A stretch of 64,000 bases of DNA, from the NCBI RefSeq assembly GCF_016807805.1, contig NZ_CP063362.1, positions 3,080,501 through 3,144,500 on the forward strand, in the 5' to 3' direction. The position numbers were made by a program, and so were the translations under genes. This stretch comes from Xanthobacter dioxanivorans (GTDB lineage: Bacteria > Pseudomonadota > Alphaproteobacteria > Rhizobiales > Xanthobacteraceae). Below, piece after piece: positions 26,776 through 34,853 of this stretch. Position 1 is the stretch's first letter, and the number at the start of each line of letters is the position of its first letter. The notes under the pieces are model-generated. The model saw only the letters and a program-made list of their open reading frames with translations. It ran no database searches and was not told where the DNA came from.

Positions 26776-27642
26776 ATGCCGCGCCGCGCCCTCGATCTCA
26801 TTCTCGACCATGTCCGCGCCGAGCCCTCGCGCACCTGGTCCATCATCGTCACCATCTATGGTGACGCCATCGTGCCGCGCGGCGGCTCGGTGTGGCTCGG
26901 CACGCTGCTCGCCTTCTTCCGGGGGCTGGACATCGCCGACGGCGTGGTGCGCACCGCCATGTCGCGCCTGGCCGCCGATGGCTGGCTGACGCGCACGCGC
27001 GTCGGTCGCAACAGCTTCTACCGGCTCGCCGACAAGGGCCGCGAGACGTTCGCGCGGGCCACCGAGCACATCTACAGCCACCGGCCGCCGGAATGGCGCG
27101 GGCATTTCGAGATGCTGCTCGTCGAGCCCTCCGCGCGGGAAGGCTTGCGCGCGGCGCTCGAGGCGGCAGGCTTTGGCGTGCCGCTGCCGGGCGTGTTCAT
27201 CGCGCCGGCCGGCACGGCGGTGCCCGAGGAGGCGGGGGCCGGCCTGCGGCTCGATGTTTCCGGCGCGCAGGAGGCCCAGCAGGCCCTGGCCGCCCGCGCG
27301 TGGCGGCTGGAGGAGACGGCGGACGCCTACCGCAGCTTCATCGCCGTGTTCGATCCCCTCGACGCGGCCCTGGGCACGGAGGAGGCCCTGTCCGACCTCG
27401 AGGCCATGGTGGCGCGGGTGCTGCTGATCCACGAATACCGCCGCATCGTGCTGCGTGATCCGATCCTGCCCGCCGCCATCCTGCCCGCCGACTGGCCCGG
27501 CGCCGCCGCCCGCGCCCTGTGCGCCGGCATCTATGCCCGTCTCATCGACGCTTCCGAGCGCTGGCTCGATGAAAATGCCGTGGGCGAGGACGGGGCCGCG
27601 CTGCCGGCGGATGTGAAAATCAGGCGGCGTTTCAAGGCGTAA
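26776..27642 (+). CDS. paaX: PaaX, phenylacetic acid catabolic operon repressor
   Basis: GntR-like winged-helix repressor whose effector is phenylacetyl-CoA, 288 residues (E. coli PaaX about 316). The N-terminal HTH and PaaX core are visible: TWSIIVTIYGDAIVPRGGSV, LLAFFRGLDIADGVVRTAMS, RLAADGWLTRTRVGRNSFYR. The C-terminal PaaX domain contains LIHEYRRIVLRDPILPAAIL. It lies directly upstream of paaA in the same direction. The palindrome over the paaA promoter is its likely operator. Confidence 0.94.
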   Translation: MPRRALDLILDHVRAEPSRTWSIIVTIYGDAIVPRGGSVWLGTLLAFFRGLDIADGVVRTAMSRLAADGWLTRTRVGRNSFYRLADKGRETFARATEHIYSHRPPEWRGHFEMLLVEPSAREGLRAALEAAGFGVPLPGVFIAPAGTAVPEEAGAGLRLDVSGAQEAQQALAARAWRLEETADAYRSFIAVFDPLDAALGTEEALSDLEAMVARVLLIHEYRRIVLRDPILPAAILPADWPGAAARALCAGIYARLIDASERWLDENAVGEDGAALPADVKIRRRFKA

Positions 27643-27693
27643 GCACGTGCGTCCGGGGTCGCGTGCGGTGCGTCCGGGATGTGGCGCGCCGCA

Positions 27694-27740
27694 ATATGTT
27701 ACGAAAAAACATTGAATGTCTATTTTTTGTAATATATAAA
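27694..27740 (+). promoter_or_regulatory. paaA promoter overlapped by palindrome (candidate PaaX operator)
   Basis: A strongly AT-rich island in 70% GC DNA. Promoter: -35 TTGAAT (27712-27717), 17-bp spacer, -10 TATAAA (27735-27740). Long inverted arms flank it: ATATGTTACGAAAAA (starting 27694) and TTTTTTGTAATATAT (27723-27737), matching at 13 of 15 positions when one is reverse-complemented. The right arm covers the -10 box, so binding would repress. PaaX is encoded just upstream and is the obvious candidate. Confidence 0.65.
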
Positions 27741-27763
27741 ATCCGGACCAGGGAGGAAACCGC

Positions 27764-28759
27764 ATGTACACGCAGGCCCTCAACGCCAATCCGGATGCCG
27801 ACGCCCCCCAGCTTGAGGACGCCGCGCTGCTCGCCCGCTTCGAGGCGCGCGTGGCGGACGAAGCGCGCATCGAGCCCAATGACTTCATGCCCGCCGCCTA
27901 CCGCCGCACGCTGACGCGGCAGATCTCCCAGCACGCCCATTCCGAGATCATCGGCATGCAGCCGGAGGGCAACTGGATCACCCGCGCGCCCTCGCTGCGG
28001 CGCAAGGCGGCGCTGCTCGCCAAGGTGCAGGACGAGTGCGGCCACGGCCTCTATCTCTATGCCGCCGCCGAGACCCTGGGCACGTCGCGGGAGGAACTGG
28101 TGGACCAGCTCCTCTCCGGCAAGGCCAAGTATTCGTCCATCTTCAACTATCCGACGCAGACCTGGGCCGACATCGGCGCCATCGGCTGGCTGGTGGACGG
28201 GGCGGCGATCATGAACCAGATCCCGCTCTGCCGCTGCTCCTACGGTCCCTATGCGCGGGCCATGATCCGGGTTTGCAAGGAGGAATCCTTCCACCAGCGC
28301 CAGGGCTACGAGATCATGCTCACCCTGGCGCGGGGCTCGGCGGAGCAGAAGGAGATGGCGCAGGACGCGCTGAACCGCTGGTGGTGGCCGAGCCTGATGA
28401 TGTTCGGCCCGCCGGATGCGGCCAGCGCCCATTCCGACACCTCCATGTGCTGGAAGATCAAGCGCTTCTCCAATGACGAGCTGCGGCAGAAGTTCGTCGA
28501 CGCCACGGTGCCGCAGGCGCATTTCCTCGGCCTCACCCTGCCGGACCCGGACCTCGTCTTCGACGAGGCGGCGGGCCATTGGCGCTATGGCACCATCGAC
28601 TGGGAGGAGTTCAAGCAGGTGGTGGCCGGCAACGGCCCGTGCAACCGCGATCGCCTGGCCACCCGCCGCAAGGCGCATGAGGACGGCGCCTGGGTGCGCG
28701 AGGCTGCCCGCGCCTTCGCCGAGAAGCGCGCCGCCGCCAAGACCGCCGCTGCGGCCTGA
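27764..28759 (+). CDS. paaA: 1,2-phenylacetyl-CoA epoxidase subunit PaaA
   Basis: Catalytic diiron subunit of the ring 1,2-phenylacetyl-CoA epoxidase, 331 residues, cytoplasmic. Ferritin-like iron-binding pattern: Glu in [20 protein letters not shown], the first ExxH in [20 protein letters not shown], and a second ExxH in [15 protein letters not shown]. Also typical are [20 protein letters not shown] and [16 protein letters not shown]. First gene of paaABCDE, with GGGAGGAAA before the ATG. Acts with PaaC (structural partner), PaaB and the reductase PaaE. Confidence 0.97.
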   Translation: MYTQALNANPDADAPQLEDAALLARFEARVADEARIEPNDFMPAAYRRTLTRQISQHAHSEIIGMQPEGNWITRAPSLRRKAALLAKVQDECGHGLYLYAAAETLGTSREELVDQLLSGKAKYSSIFNYPTQTWADIGAIGWLVDGAAIMNQIPLCRCSYGPYARAMIRVCKEESFHQRQGYEIMLTLARGSAEQKEMAQDALNRWWWPSLMMFGPPDAASAHSDTSMCWKIKRFSNDELRQKFVDATVPQAHFLGLTLPDPDLVFDEAAGHWRYGTIDWEEFKQVVAGNGPCNRDRLATRRKAHEDGAWVREAARAFAEKRAAAKTAAAA

Positions 28760-28789
28760 ACTGAAATCGAAGAACAGAGGAAACGCACC

Positions 28790-29077
28790 ATGGTCGACGC
28801 CGCCACCCCGCTCTGGGAAGTGTTCATCCGCAGCCGCAACGGCCTTGCCCACAAGCATGCGGGCTCGCTGCATGCCGCTGACGCGACGCTGGCGCTCCAG
28901 GCCGCCCGCGACCTCTACACCCGCCGCGGCGAGGGGCTGTCCTTGTGGGTGGTGCCGTCCAGCGCCATCACCGCCTCGGATCCCGCCGACAAGGGCATGA
29001 TGTTCGAGCCCACCGCCTCGAAGATCTATCGCCACCCCACCTTCTACGAGGTGCCGGAGGAAGTCGGCCACATGTGA
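28790..29077 (+). CDS. paaB: 1,2-phenylacetyl-CoA epoxidase subunit PaaB
   Basis: Small bridging subunit of the phenylacetyl-CoA epoxidase, 95 residues. Family blocks: PLWEVFIRSRNGLAHKHAGS at the start, ALQAARDLYTRRGEGLSLWV, and SKIYRHPTFYEVPEEVGHM at the end. It links PaaAC heterodimers. It lies 30 bp after paaA and 71 bp before paaC in the operon. Confidence 0.96.
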   Translation: MVDAATPLWEVFIRSRNGLAHKHAGSLHAADATLALQAARDLYTRRGEGLSLWVVPSSAITASDPADKGMMFEPTASKIYRHPTFYEVPEEVGHM

Positions 29078-29148
29078 CCGGGGCGCGCGGCGCCCCCCAT
29101 CAAGAGGAAAACCGCCCGCACGGCGGGCCGAGGTGAGGAAACCTTGTC

Positions 29149-29925
29149 ATGGCCACCACGTCCATCACCGTCCGCGAGACGCCGCTCGTCCGCTACCTGC
29201 TGCGGCGGGCCGACGACGCGCTGATCCTCGGCCATCGCCTGTCCGAATGGTGCGGCCACGCCCCGACCATGGAGGAGGAGATGGCCCTCGCCAACATGGG
29301 GCTGGACCTCATCGGCCAGGCCCGCTCGCTCTACACCTACGCCGCCGAGGTGGAGGGGGAAGGCCATTGCGAGGACGATTTCGCCTACCTGCGCGGCGAG
29401 CGCTCCTACGGCAACCTGCTGCTGGTGGAGCAGCCCAACGGCGACTTCGCCCGCACCATGGCGCGCCAGCTGGTCTATTCCGCCTTCATCCATCCCTACT
29501 GGCGGGCGCTGATGGCCTCGCCCGACGCGACCCTTTCCGCCATCGCCGCCAAGGCGGAGAAGGAGAGCGCGTACCACGTGCGCCATTGCGCCGAATGGCT
29601 GATCCGCCTCGGCGACGGCACGCGCGAAAGCCATGCCCGCGCCCAGGCGGCGGTGGATCATCTGTGGCCCTTCACCGGCGAACTGTTCGAGGCGGATGCC
29701 GACGAGAAGGGCCTTGTTGCCGAAGGTGTGGTGCCGGATCCTGAAAGCCTGCGCGGCGCCTGGATGCAGACGGTGTCGGCGGTGCTTGCCGAGGCCACGC
29801 TGGCGCTGCCGCCGAACGGCTGGATGCAGAAGGGCGGGCGCGAGGGGCGCCATTCCGAGCATCTCGGGCCGCTGCTCACCGAGCTGCAATATCTCCAGCG
29901 CACCTTCCCGGGAGCCACCTGGTGA
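29149..29925 (+). CDS. paaC: 1,2-phenylacetyl-CoA epoxidase subunit PaaC
   Basis: Structural ferritin-like subunit that pairs with PaaA, 258 residues. Motifs: LLRRADDALILGHRLSEWCG, MALANMGLDLIGQARSLYTY, ARTMARQLVYSAFIHPYWRA, YHVRHCAEWLIRLGDGTRES and GGREGRHSEHLGPLLTELQY. PaaC lacks a working diiron site in the family. GAGGAAA stands before the ATG, and the stop overlaps the GTG start of paaD. Confidence 0.96.
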   Translation: MATTSITVRETPLVRYLLRRADDALILGHRLSEWCGHAPTMEEEMALANMGLDLIGQARSLYTYAAEVEGEGHCEDDFAYLRGERSYGNLLLVEQPNGDFARTMARQLVYSAFIHPYWRALMASPDATLSAIAAKAEKESAYHVRHCAEWLIRLGDGTRESHARAQAAVDHLWPFTGELFEADADEKGLVAEGVVPDPESLRGAWMQTVSAVLAEATLALPPNGWMQKGGREGRHSEHLGPLLTELQYLQRTFPGATW

Positions 29926-30428
29926 CCGGCGCGGCGCTGTCCGACGCGGCGGCGCTGCGCGAGGAGGCCTGGCGCGTGGCGGGCGCGGTCGTAGATCCCG
30001 AGATTCCGGTGCTCTCCATCGCCGATCTCGGCGTGCTGCGCGACGTGACAATCTCCGACGGGCGGGTGGAGGTGGTGATCACCCCCACCTATTCCGGCTG
30101 CCCGGCCATGAACATGATCGCTCTCGAGATCGAACTGGCGCTCGACAAGGCCGGCCTCGGCCCGGTGTCGGTGAAGACGGTGCTCTCGCCCGCATGGACC
30201 ACCGATTTCATGAGCGAGGATGGACGGCGCAAGCTGAAGGACTACGGCATCGCGCCGCCGGCGAAGACGGCCGGCCGCCGCGCCCTGTTCGGCGTCGAGG
30301 TGGTGGAATGCCCGCAGTGCGGTTCGTCCGACACGGTCGAGATCGCGCCCTTCGGCTCCACCTCGTGCAAGTCGCTGTGGCAGTGCAGGGCCTGCCGCGA
30401 GCCGTTCGACTATTTCAAATGCCACTGA
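29922..30428 (+). CDS. paaD: PaaD, epoxidase maturation protein
   Basis: MIP18/SufT-related protein of 168 residues required for phenylacetyl-CoA epoxidase function, probably in iron cofactor assembly. GTG start overlaps paaC (GTGA). N-terminal DUF59-like domain: VVDPEIPVLSIADLGVLRDV and VVITPTYSGCPAMNMIALEI. C-terminal zinc/iron-ribbon: CPQCGSSDTVEIAPFGSTSC, then KSLWQCRACREPFDYFKCH with paired CxxC motifs, as in all PaaD proteins. Fourth gene of paaABCDE. Confidence 0.95.
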   Translation: MTGAALSDAAALREEAWRVAGAVVDPEIPVLSIADLGVLRDVTISDGRVEVVITPTYSGCPAMNMIALEIELALDKAGLGPVSVKTVLSPAWTTDFMSEDGRRKLKDYGIAPPAKTAGRRALFGVEVVECPQCGSSDTVEIAPFGSTSCKSLWQCRACREPFDYFKCH

Positions 30429-30451
30429 CGGGAAACGCCAAAGGAAACGCC

Positions 30452-31615
30452 ATGGGATCCGCAACGGGAACCGCCCTCGACACCAGTGCCGCTTCCGGCG
30501 CGAGCCCGGCGCTTCTGGCCGGTGCGGCGCTGAAGGGTTCGGCCACGCCAAGATTCCACCGGCTCACGGTGCGCGACGTGCGCCGGGAGACGCCGGATGC
30601 GGTCTCCGTCACCTTCGATGTACCGCAGGATCTCGCCGCCGATTTCGCCTTTGCGCCGGGCCAATACCTGACCCTGAAGACGACGCTGGACGGCGAGGAG
30701 ATCCGCCGCTCCTATTCCATCTGCTCGGGCCCGGACGATGGCGAATTGCGCATCGCGGTGAAGCAGGTGGAGAACGGCCTGTTCTCGTCCTGGGTGAATG
30801 CCAACCTGAAAAGTGGCGACGCCCTCGACGTGATGACCCCCACCGGCCGCTTCGGCCTGGAGCAGGCGCCGGGCGACGGGCGCGTCCATGTGGCGTTCGC
30901 GGCCGGCTCGGGCATCACCCCGGTGCTCTCCATCGCCCGCGGCGTGCTGGCGCGCGAGCCCGCAAGCCGCTTCTTCCTGTTCTATGGCAATCGCACCACC
31001 GACAACATCCTGTTCCGCACCGAGCTGGAGGAGCTGAAGGACCTGTTCCTCGGCCGCTTCAGCGTGTTCCACGTGCTGTCGCGGGAAGAGCAGGATCTCG
31101 CCATCCTCAACGGCCACCTGGACGGCGAGAAGGTGCGCCTGCTGCTCACCGCCATGGTGCCGGCGCAGGTGGTGGACCACGCCTTCGTCTGCGGCCCCAC
31201 CGCCATGATCGACGAGCTGGAGGCCACCCTGAAGGATATCGGCCTGCCGCCGGAAAAGGTGCATGTGGAGCGCTTCGTCTCGGCGCTGGGTGGCAAGCCG
31301 CGCCCCAAGCCGCCAGTGGCGCCCGATGCCCCGCCGGCGCATGTGGCTTCCCTCATCGTGGATGGCAAGCGGCGCGACGTGCCGGTGGCCGAGGGCGAGG
31401 CCATCCTCGACGCGGCGCTGCGGGCCGGCATGGACCTGCCCTTCGCCTGCAAGGGCGGCATGTGCTCCACCTGCCGGGCGAAGGTGGTGGAAGGCACGGC
31501 CGAGATGGAGGTGAACTATTCGCTGGAGCCGTGGGAGCTTCAGGCCGGCTTCGTCCTCACCTGCCAGGCCAGGCCCACCAGCGCGCGGGTGGTGGTGGAC
31601 TTCGACCAGGTGTGA
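30452..31615 (+). CDS. paaE: PaaE, epoxidase reductase (FAD/2Fe-2S)
   Basis: NADPH-dependent reductase that feeds electrons to PaaA, 387 residues from ATG 30452, which has an AAAGGA site. An in-frame ATG at 30419 that overlaps the paaD end is possible but has no site. Domains: FAD-binding barrel about residues 35-130 (RSYSICSGPDDGELRIAVKQ), NAD domain about 140-260 (GSGITPVLSIARGVLAREPA, FVCGPTAMIDELEATL), and a plant-type ferredoxin at the C-terminus with cluster ligands Cys333, Cys338, Cys341 and Cys371. Ala/Gly-rich N-terminal lead of about 25 residues. Last gene of the operon; repeats and a terminator follow. Confidence 0.95.
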   Translation: MGSATGTALDTSAASGASPALLAGAALKGSATPRFHRLTVRDVRRETPDAVSVTFDVPQDLAADFAFAPGQYLTLKTTLDGEEIRRSYSICSGPDDGELRIAVKQVENGLFSSWVNANLKSGDALDVMTPTGRFGLEQAPGDGRVHVAFAAGSGITPVLSIARGVLAREPASRFFLFYGNRTTDNILFRTELEELKDLFLGRFSVFHVLSREEQDLAILNGHLDGEKVRLLLTAMVPAQVVDHAFVCGPTAMIDELEATLKDIGLPPEKVHVERFVSALGGKPRPKPPVAPDAPPAHVASLIVDGKRRDVPVAEGEAILDAALRAGMDLPFACKGGMCSTCRAKVVEGTAEMEVNYSLEPWELQAGFVLTCQARPTSARVVVDFDQV

Positions 31616-31650
31616 GGAGGGCGGAGCGCCCCGGAAGCTGTTCCCCCGGG

Positions 31651-31869
31651 CCCCTCTCCGCCTCTCCCCTCGCGGGAGAGGGTGGATCGCGGCTCCGCCG
31701 CGAGACGGGTGAGGGGGGCCGGTGCCGCCGGGCACAGGGGTCTGAAGTGGAGAGATCCTGCCACCCCTCACCCCAACCTTCTCCCGCGAGGGGAGAGGGG
31801 GTGCACCGGTGCTTGGCCCATTCTACGGAACCTGTTCCGCCGGTCTCCCCTCTCTCGCAAGGGGAGGGG
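31651..31869. repeat. cluster of GC-rich palindromic intergenic repeats
   Basis: The 389-bp gap between the convergent paaE and paaK contains at least three related copies of a CCCCTCTCC...GGGAGAGG element. Copy 1 (from 31651) has the hairpin CCTCTCCC/GGGAGAGG (31661-31668, 31674-31681) and a downstream GGGTGAGGGG. Copy 2 (about 31764-31800) is inverted, with CCCCTCACCCC and CTCCCGCGAGGGGAGAGG. Copy 3 (31844-31870) is degenerate. Short palindromic repeats of this kind are common between genes in GC-rich proteobacteria. Confidence 0.65.
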
Positions 31870-31920
31870 GGCGGCGCGGGCTCGGGCCTCGCAAGCGCTT
31901 CGGCGGCCATCGTCCATAGC

Positions 31921-31954
31921 GAAAAAAAGCCCGGCACGCGCGCCGGACCTTTTC
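31921..31954 (-). terminator. bidirectional intrinsic terminator between paaE and paaK
   Basis: Hairpin with CCGGC/GCCGG core and a short GC loop, flanked by a run of seven A on the left and TTTT on the right. On the minus strand the stem is followed by T7, a good intrinsic terminator for the paaK-paaI-paaG transcript. On the plus strand four T residues follow, adequate for paaE. Confidence 0.7.
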
Positions 31955-32004
31955 AGTTGGGGATGGCGGCGGGCGTTCCCGCCGCCGGGAGGATCAGGCG
32001 CTCC

Positions 32005-33342
32005 TCACCCCTTCGGGCGGCGATCGATGACGCGTTTGGCCTTGCCGGCGGCGGTGCGCTCGATGTCGCCGGGCGCGTGCAGCTCGATGCGGGTGGTGAT
32101 GCCCACCGTGTCCTTGATGCGGGCGAGGATGCGGGTGGCGCAGGCGTCGAGGTCGGTGCTGCCGTAGGCGTCCTCGCGGATCTCGGCGTGCACGGTCATC
32201 TCGTCCATGCGGCCCTCGCGGATGAGCTCCAGCTGGTAGTGGCCCGAGCAGGTCTCCACCGAGAGGAGGATCTCCTCGATCTGGGTCGGGAAGACGTTGA
32301 CGCCGCGCAGGATGATCATGTCGTCCGAGCGGCCGGTGACCTTCTCCATGCGCCGCATGCCGGGCCGCGCCGTGCCGGCCAGCAGGCGGGTGAGGTCCCG
32401 TGTGCGGTAGCGGATGATGGGGAAGGCTTCCTTGGTGAGGGAGGTGAAGACCAGCTCGCCCTTCTCCCCGTCCGGCAGCACCTCGCCGGTGTCGGGATTG
32501 ATCACCTCCGGGTAGAAATGGTCCTCCCAGATGTGCAGGCCGTCCTTGGTCTCCACGCATTCCTGCGCCACCCCCGGCCCGATGACTTCGGAGAGGCCGT
32601 AGATGTCGGTGGCGTCGAGGGCGAAGTCGCGCTCGATTTCCTCGCGCATGGCGTTGGTCCACGGCTCGGCGCCGAAGATGCCGTATTTGAGCGAGGAGGC
32701 GCGCGGGTCGAGCCCGGCCTTGCTGAAGCCGTCGAGCAACGCGAGCATGTAGCTCGGCGTCACCATGATGGCGTCGGGGCGGAAGTCCTGGATGAGCTGC
32801 ACCTGGCGCTCGGTCATGCCGCCGGACATGGGAATCACCGTGCAGCCGAGCCGCTCCACCCCGTAATGCGCGCCGAGGCCGCCGGTGAACAGGCCGTAGC
32901 CGTAGGCCACGTGCACCATCATGCCCGGCCGCACGCCCGCCGCGCGGATGGAGCGGGCCATCACGTCCGCCCACATGTCGATGTCGGCGCGGGTGTAGCC
33001 CACCACGATGGGCTTGCCGGTGGTGCCGGAGGAGCCGTGCACGCGCAGGAGCTTCTCCCGCGGTACCGCGAACAGGCCGAAGGGGTAATTGTCGCGCAGG
33101 TCGGTCTTCACGGTGAAGGGGAATTTGGCAAGGTCCGAGAGCTCGCGCAGGTCGGAGGGGTGCACCCCCGCCGCGTCGAACTTCTGCCGGTAGAAGGGCA
33201 CGTTCTCGTAGGCGTGGCGGAGCGACCAGGCGAGGCGCTCGCGCTGGAGTGACATGATCTCGTCCCGCGAGGCGCGTTCGGCGGGGTCGAGGCCGGCCTC
33301 GAAGGAGCGGCCAAAGGAAACTGCGGGCAGGGCCATGTTCAT
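32005..33342 (-). CDS. paaK: phenylacetate-CoA ligase PaaK
   Basis: AMP-forming ligase that activates phenylacetate to phenylacetyl-CoA, the first step of the pathway, 445 residues from ATG 33342 behind GGAGGAG. ATG 33336 or an upstream ATG at 33354 are alternatives. Motifs: VHGSSGTTGKPIVVGYTRAD (P-loop-like AMP binding), ATDIYGLSEVIGPGVAQECV, RDLTRLLAGTARPGMRRMEK and GRSDDMIILRGVNVFPTQIE, all classic PaaK. First 330 residues form the N-terminal domain, the rest the mobile C-terminal domain with the terminal catalytic Lys region (AAGKAKRVIDRR). Downstream of paaI on the minus strand. Confidence 0.96.
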   Translation of the reverse strand: MNMALPAVSFGRSFEAGLDPAERASRDEIMSLQRERLAWSLRHAYENVPFYRQKFDAAGVHPSDLRELSDLAKFPFTVKTDLRDNYPFGLFAVPREKLLRVHGSSGTTGKPIVVGYTRADIDMWADVMARSIRAAGVRPGMMVHVAYGYGLFTGGLGAHYGVERLGCTVIPMSGGMTERQVQLIQDFRPDAIMVTPSYMLALLDGFSKAGLDPRASSLKYGIFGAEPWTNAMREEIERDFALDATDIYGLSEVIGPGVAQECVETKDGLHIWEDHFYPEVINPDTGEVLPDGEKGELVFTSLTKEAFPIIRYRTRDLTRLLAGTARPGMRRMEKVTGRSDDMIILRGVNVFPTQIEEILLSVETCSGHYQLELIREGRMDEMTVHAEIREDAYGSTDLDACATRILARIKDTVGITTRIELHAPGDIERTAAGKAKRVIDRRPKG

Positions 33343-33354
33343 CGTCTCCTCCAA

Positions 33355-33840
33355 TCAGGCGGTGGTTTTTTCCTCGCGGCTCTCCGGCGCGCGCTCCGGC
33401 TGCGCGATGAGCGCGCCGCCGATGCTGCGAGAGTGCCCGCGAAACTGGGCGATCACCACTGCGTCCTCGCTCACTTCCACGTCGTAGATGCCGGAGCGGC
33501 CGTTGCGCGCCACCTCGCGCGCCCGCGCCACCAGCTGCTTGCCGCGCGTTCCGGGGCGCAGGTAGGTGACCGAGCAGTGGGCCGCCACCGTGCGCTCGTC
33601 ATAGGTGTTGCAGGCGAAGGCGAAGGCGCTGTCGGCGAGGGCGAAGATGAAGCCGCCATGGGCCATGCCGAAGCCGTTGCACATGCGCTCGGTGAGCGTC
33701 ATAGCAAGGGTGGCGGTGCCCGGCCCCACCTCCAGGATCTCCATGCCCAGACCCTGGCTCGCCTGGTCGGTGGCCCACATGGTCTCGGCGCACAGGCGTG
33801 CCGTCTCCTGCGGCGAGCGGACCGGCGGGGCGGCACTCAT
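33355..33840 (-). CDS. paaI: PaaI hot-dog thioesterase
   Basis: Acyl-CoA thioesterase of 161 residues that hydrolyses dead-end hydroxyphenylacetyl-CoA thioesters and releases trapped CoA. Hot-dog motif: MCNGFGMAHGGFIFALADSA, with the catalytic Asp in ALADSAFAFACNTY; then THE family block AAHCSVTYLRPGTRGKQLVA. It overlaps the paaG stop by 4 bp and is 12 bp before paaK, so paaG-paaI-paaK is one minus-strand unit. Confidence 0.95.
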   Translation of the reverse strand: MSAAPPVRSPQETARLCAETMWATDQASQGLGMEILEVGPGTATLAMTLTERMCNGFGMAHGGFIFALADSAFAFACNTYDERTVAAHCSVTYLRPGTRGKQLVARAREVARNGRSGIYDVEVSEDAVVIAQFRGHSRSIGGALIAQPERAPESREEKTTA

Positions 33841-34622
33841 GCGCGCCGTCCCGAGAAGCGCGCGGGGCGCTTCTCCACGAAGGCGGAGACCCCCTCGCGA
33901 TAGTCCGGCGTACGGCCGGCCTCGCGCTGGAGGTCGCGCTCGAGGTCGAGCTGGGTGTCGAGCCCGTTGCTGGCGGAGGCATTGAGCGCCGCCTTGGTCA
34001 AGGCGAGCCCCTGTGTCGGCTGGGTGGCGAGGTGCGCGGCGAGGGCGCGGGCCTCGTCCATGAGCGTGGCATCGTCCACCGCCTTCCAGATGAGCCCCCA
34101 GCTTTCGGCCTTCTCCGCGCTCAGCGGCTCCGCGAGCAGCATGAGCGCCCGGGCGCGGGCGTCGCCGACGAGGCGGGGCAGGAAGAAGGTGCCGCCGGAA
34201 TCCGGCACGAGGCCGATCCTGGCGAAGGCCTGGATGAACTTGGCGGAGCGCGCCGCCAGCACGATGTCGCAGGCGAAGGCGATGTTGGCGCCGGCGCCCG
34301 CCGCCACCCCGTTCACCGCGCAGACCACCGGCTTGCGCAGCCCGCGGATGCGGCGGATGAGGGGGTTGTAGAACGCCTCGATCGTCGCGCCGAGGTCGGG
34401 CGGGCCGTCGGCGCTGGCCCGGTCGCCGAGATCCTGTCCGGCGCAGAAGCCCCGCCCGGCGCCAGTGAGGAGCACCGCCCGGCAGGCCTCGTCCGCCGCG
34501 GCGTCGAGGGCTGCGGCGAGGGCGCGGTGCAGGTCTTCGTTGAAGGCGTTGAGCCGGTCGGGACGGTTGAGCGTCAGCTCCGTCCAGCCGTCGTGCTCAG
34601 CCACGATAAGCGATGGCTCCAC
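33837..34622 (-). CDS. paaG: PaaG, 1,2-epoxyphenylacetyl-CoA isomerase
   Basis: Crotonase-fold isomerase of 261 residues that converts ring 1,2-epoxyphenylacetyl-CoA to oxepin-CoA. Motifs: LTLNRPDRLNAFNEDLHRAL, LTGAGRGFCAGQDLGDRASA (oxyanion hole), PVVCAVNGVAAGAGANIAFA and ARIGLVPDSGGTFFLPRLVG with the catalytic Asp of the PDSGG motif. First gene of the minus-strand paaGIK unit. A 22-bp palindrome is located 39 bp upstream of its start. Confidence 0.94.
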   Translation of the reverse strand: MEPSLIVAEHDGWTELTLNRPDRLNAFNEDLHRALAAALDAAADEACRAVLLTGAGRGFCAGQDLGDRASADGPPDLGATIEAFYNPLIRRIRGLRKPVVCAVNGVAAGAGANIAFACDIVLAARSAKFIQAFARIGLVPDSGGTFFLPRLVGDARARALMLLAEPLSAEKAESWGLIWKAVDDATLMDEARALAAHLATQPTQGLALTKAALNASASNGLDTQLDLERDLQREAGRTPDYREGVSAFVEKRPARFSGRRA

Positions 34623-34660
34623 TTCGTCCTCCCTGCCGGGGCTCTTTGAGAGCCTCTTGA

Positions 34661-34682
34661 ATTAACCGGTCGATCGGTTAAT
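34661..34682. promoter_or_regulatory. TetR-type operator, copy 3 (paaG/paaN)
   Basis: A 22-bp near-perfect palindrome with 8-bp arms ATTAACCG and CGGTTAAT and centre GTCGAT (20 of 22 positions symmetric), in the 231-bp gap between the divergent paaG and paaN genes. It has the same length and ACC...GGT spacing as the two sites at 25756 and 25816. Probably the site through which the TetR regulator controls paaGIK and perhaps the paaN-paaZ operon. Confidence 0.65.
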
Positions 34683-34853
34683 CTTTAGCGGACAGGGCGG
34701 GCTTGTCAACATCGACGACGCGCGCTCCGCCGGCAGGGCCGGATCCGCCAGGGCGCCCGGCCCGGGCGGCGAATCCGGTTCCAGGGGCAAGAAAAGAAGC
34801 CGTTCCATGCGCCGGCGGGCGGCGCTGCCGGAACGGGATCAGGGGAGAAGGCC

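Noticed and set aside
29633..30451. N-terminal extension of the paaE frame over paaC and paaD
   Set aside because: Reads as Arg/Pro noise over two well-supported genes; the real PaaE begins near 30452 with a ribosome site.
31651..31869. CRISPR-like array
   Set aside because: Repeats are few, unequal, in alternating orientation and without regular spacers; no cas gene is present. No CRISPR seen elsewhere in the window.
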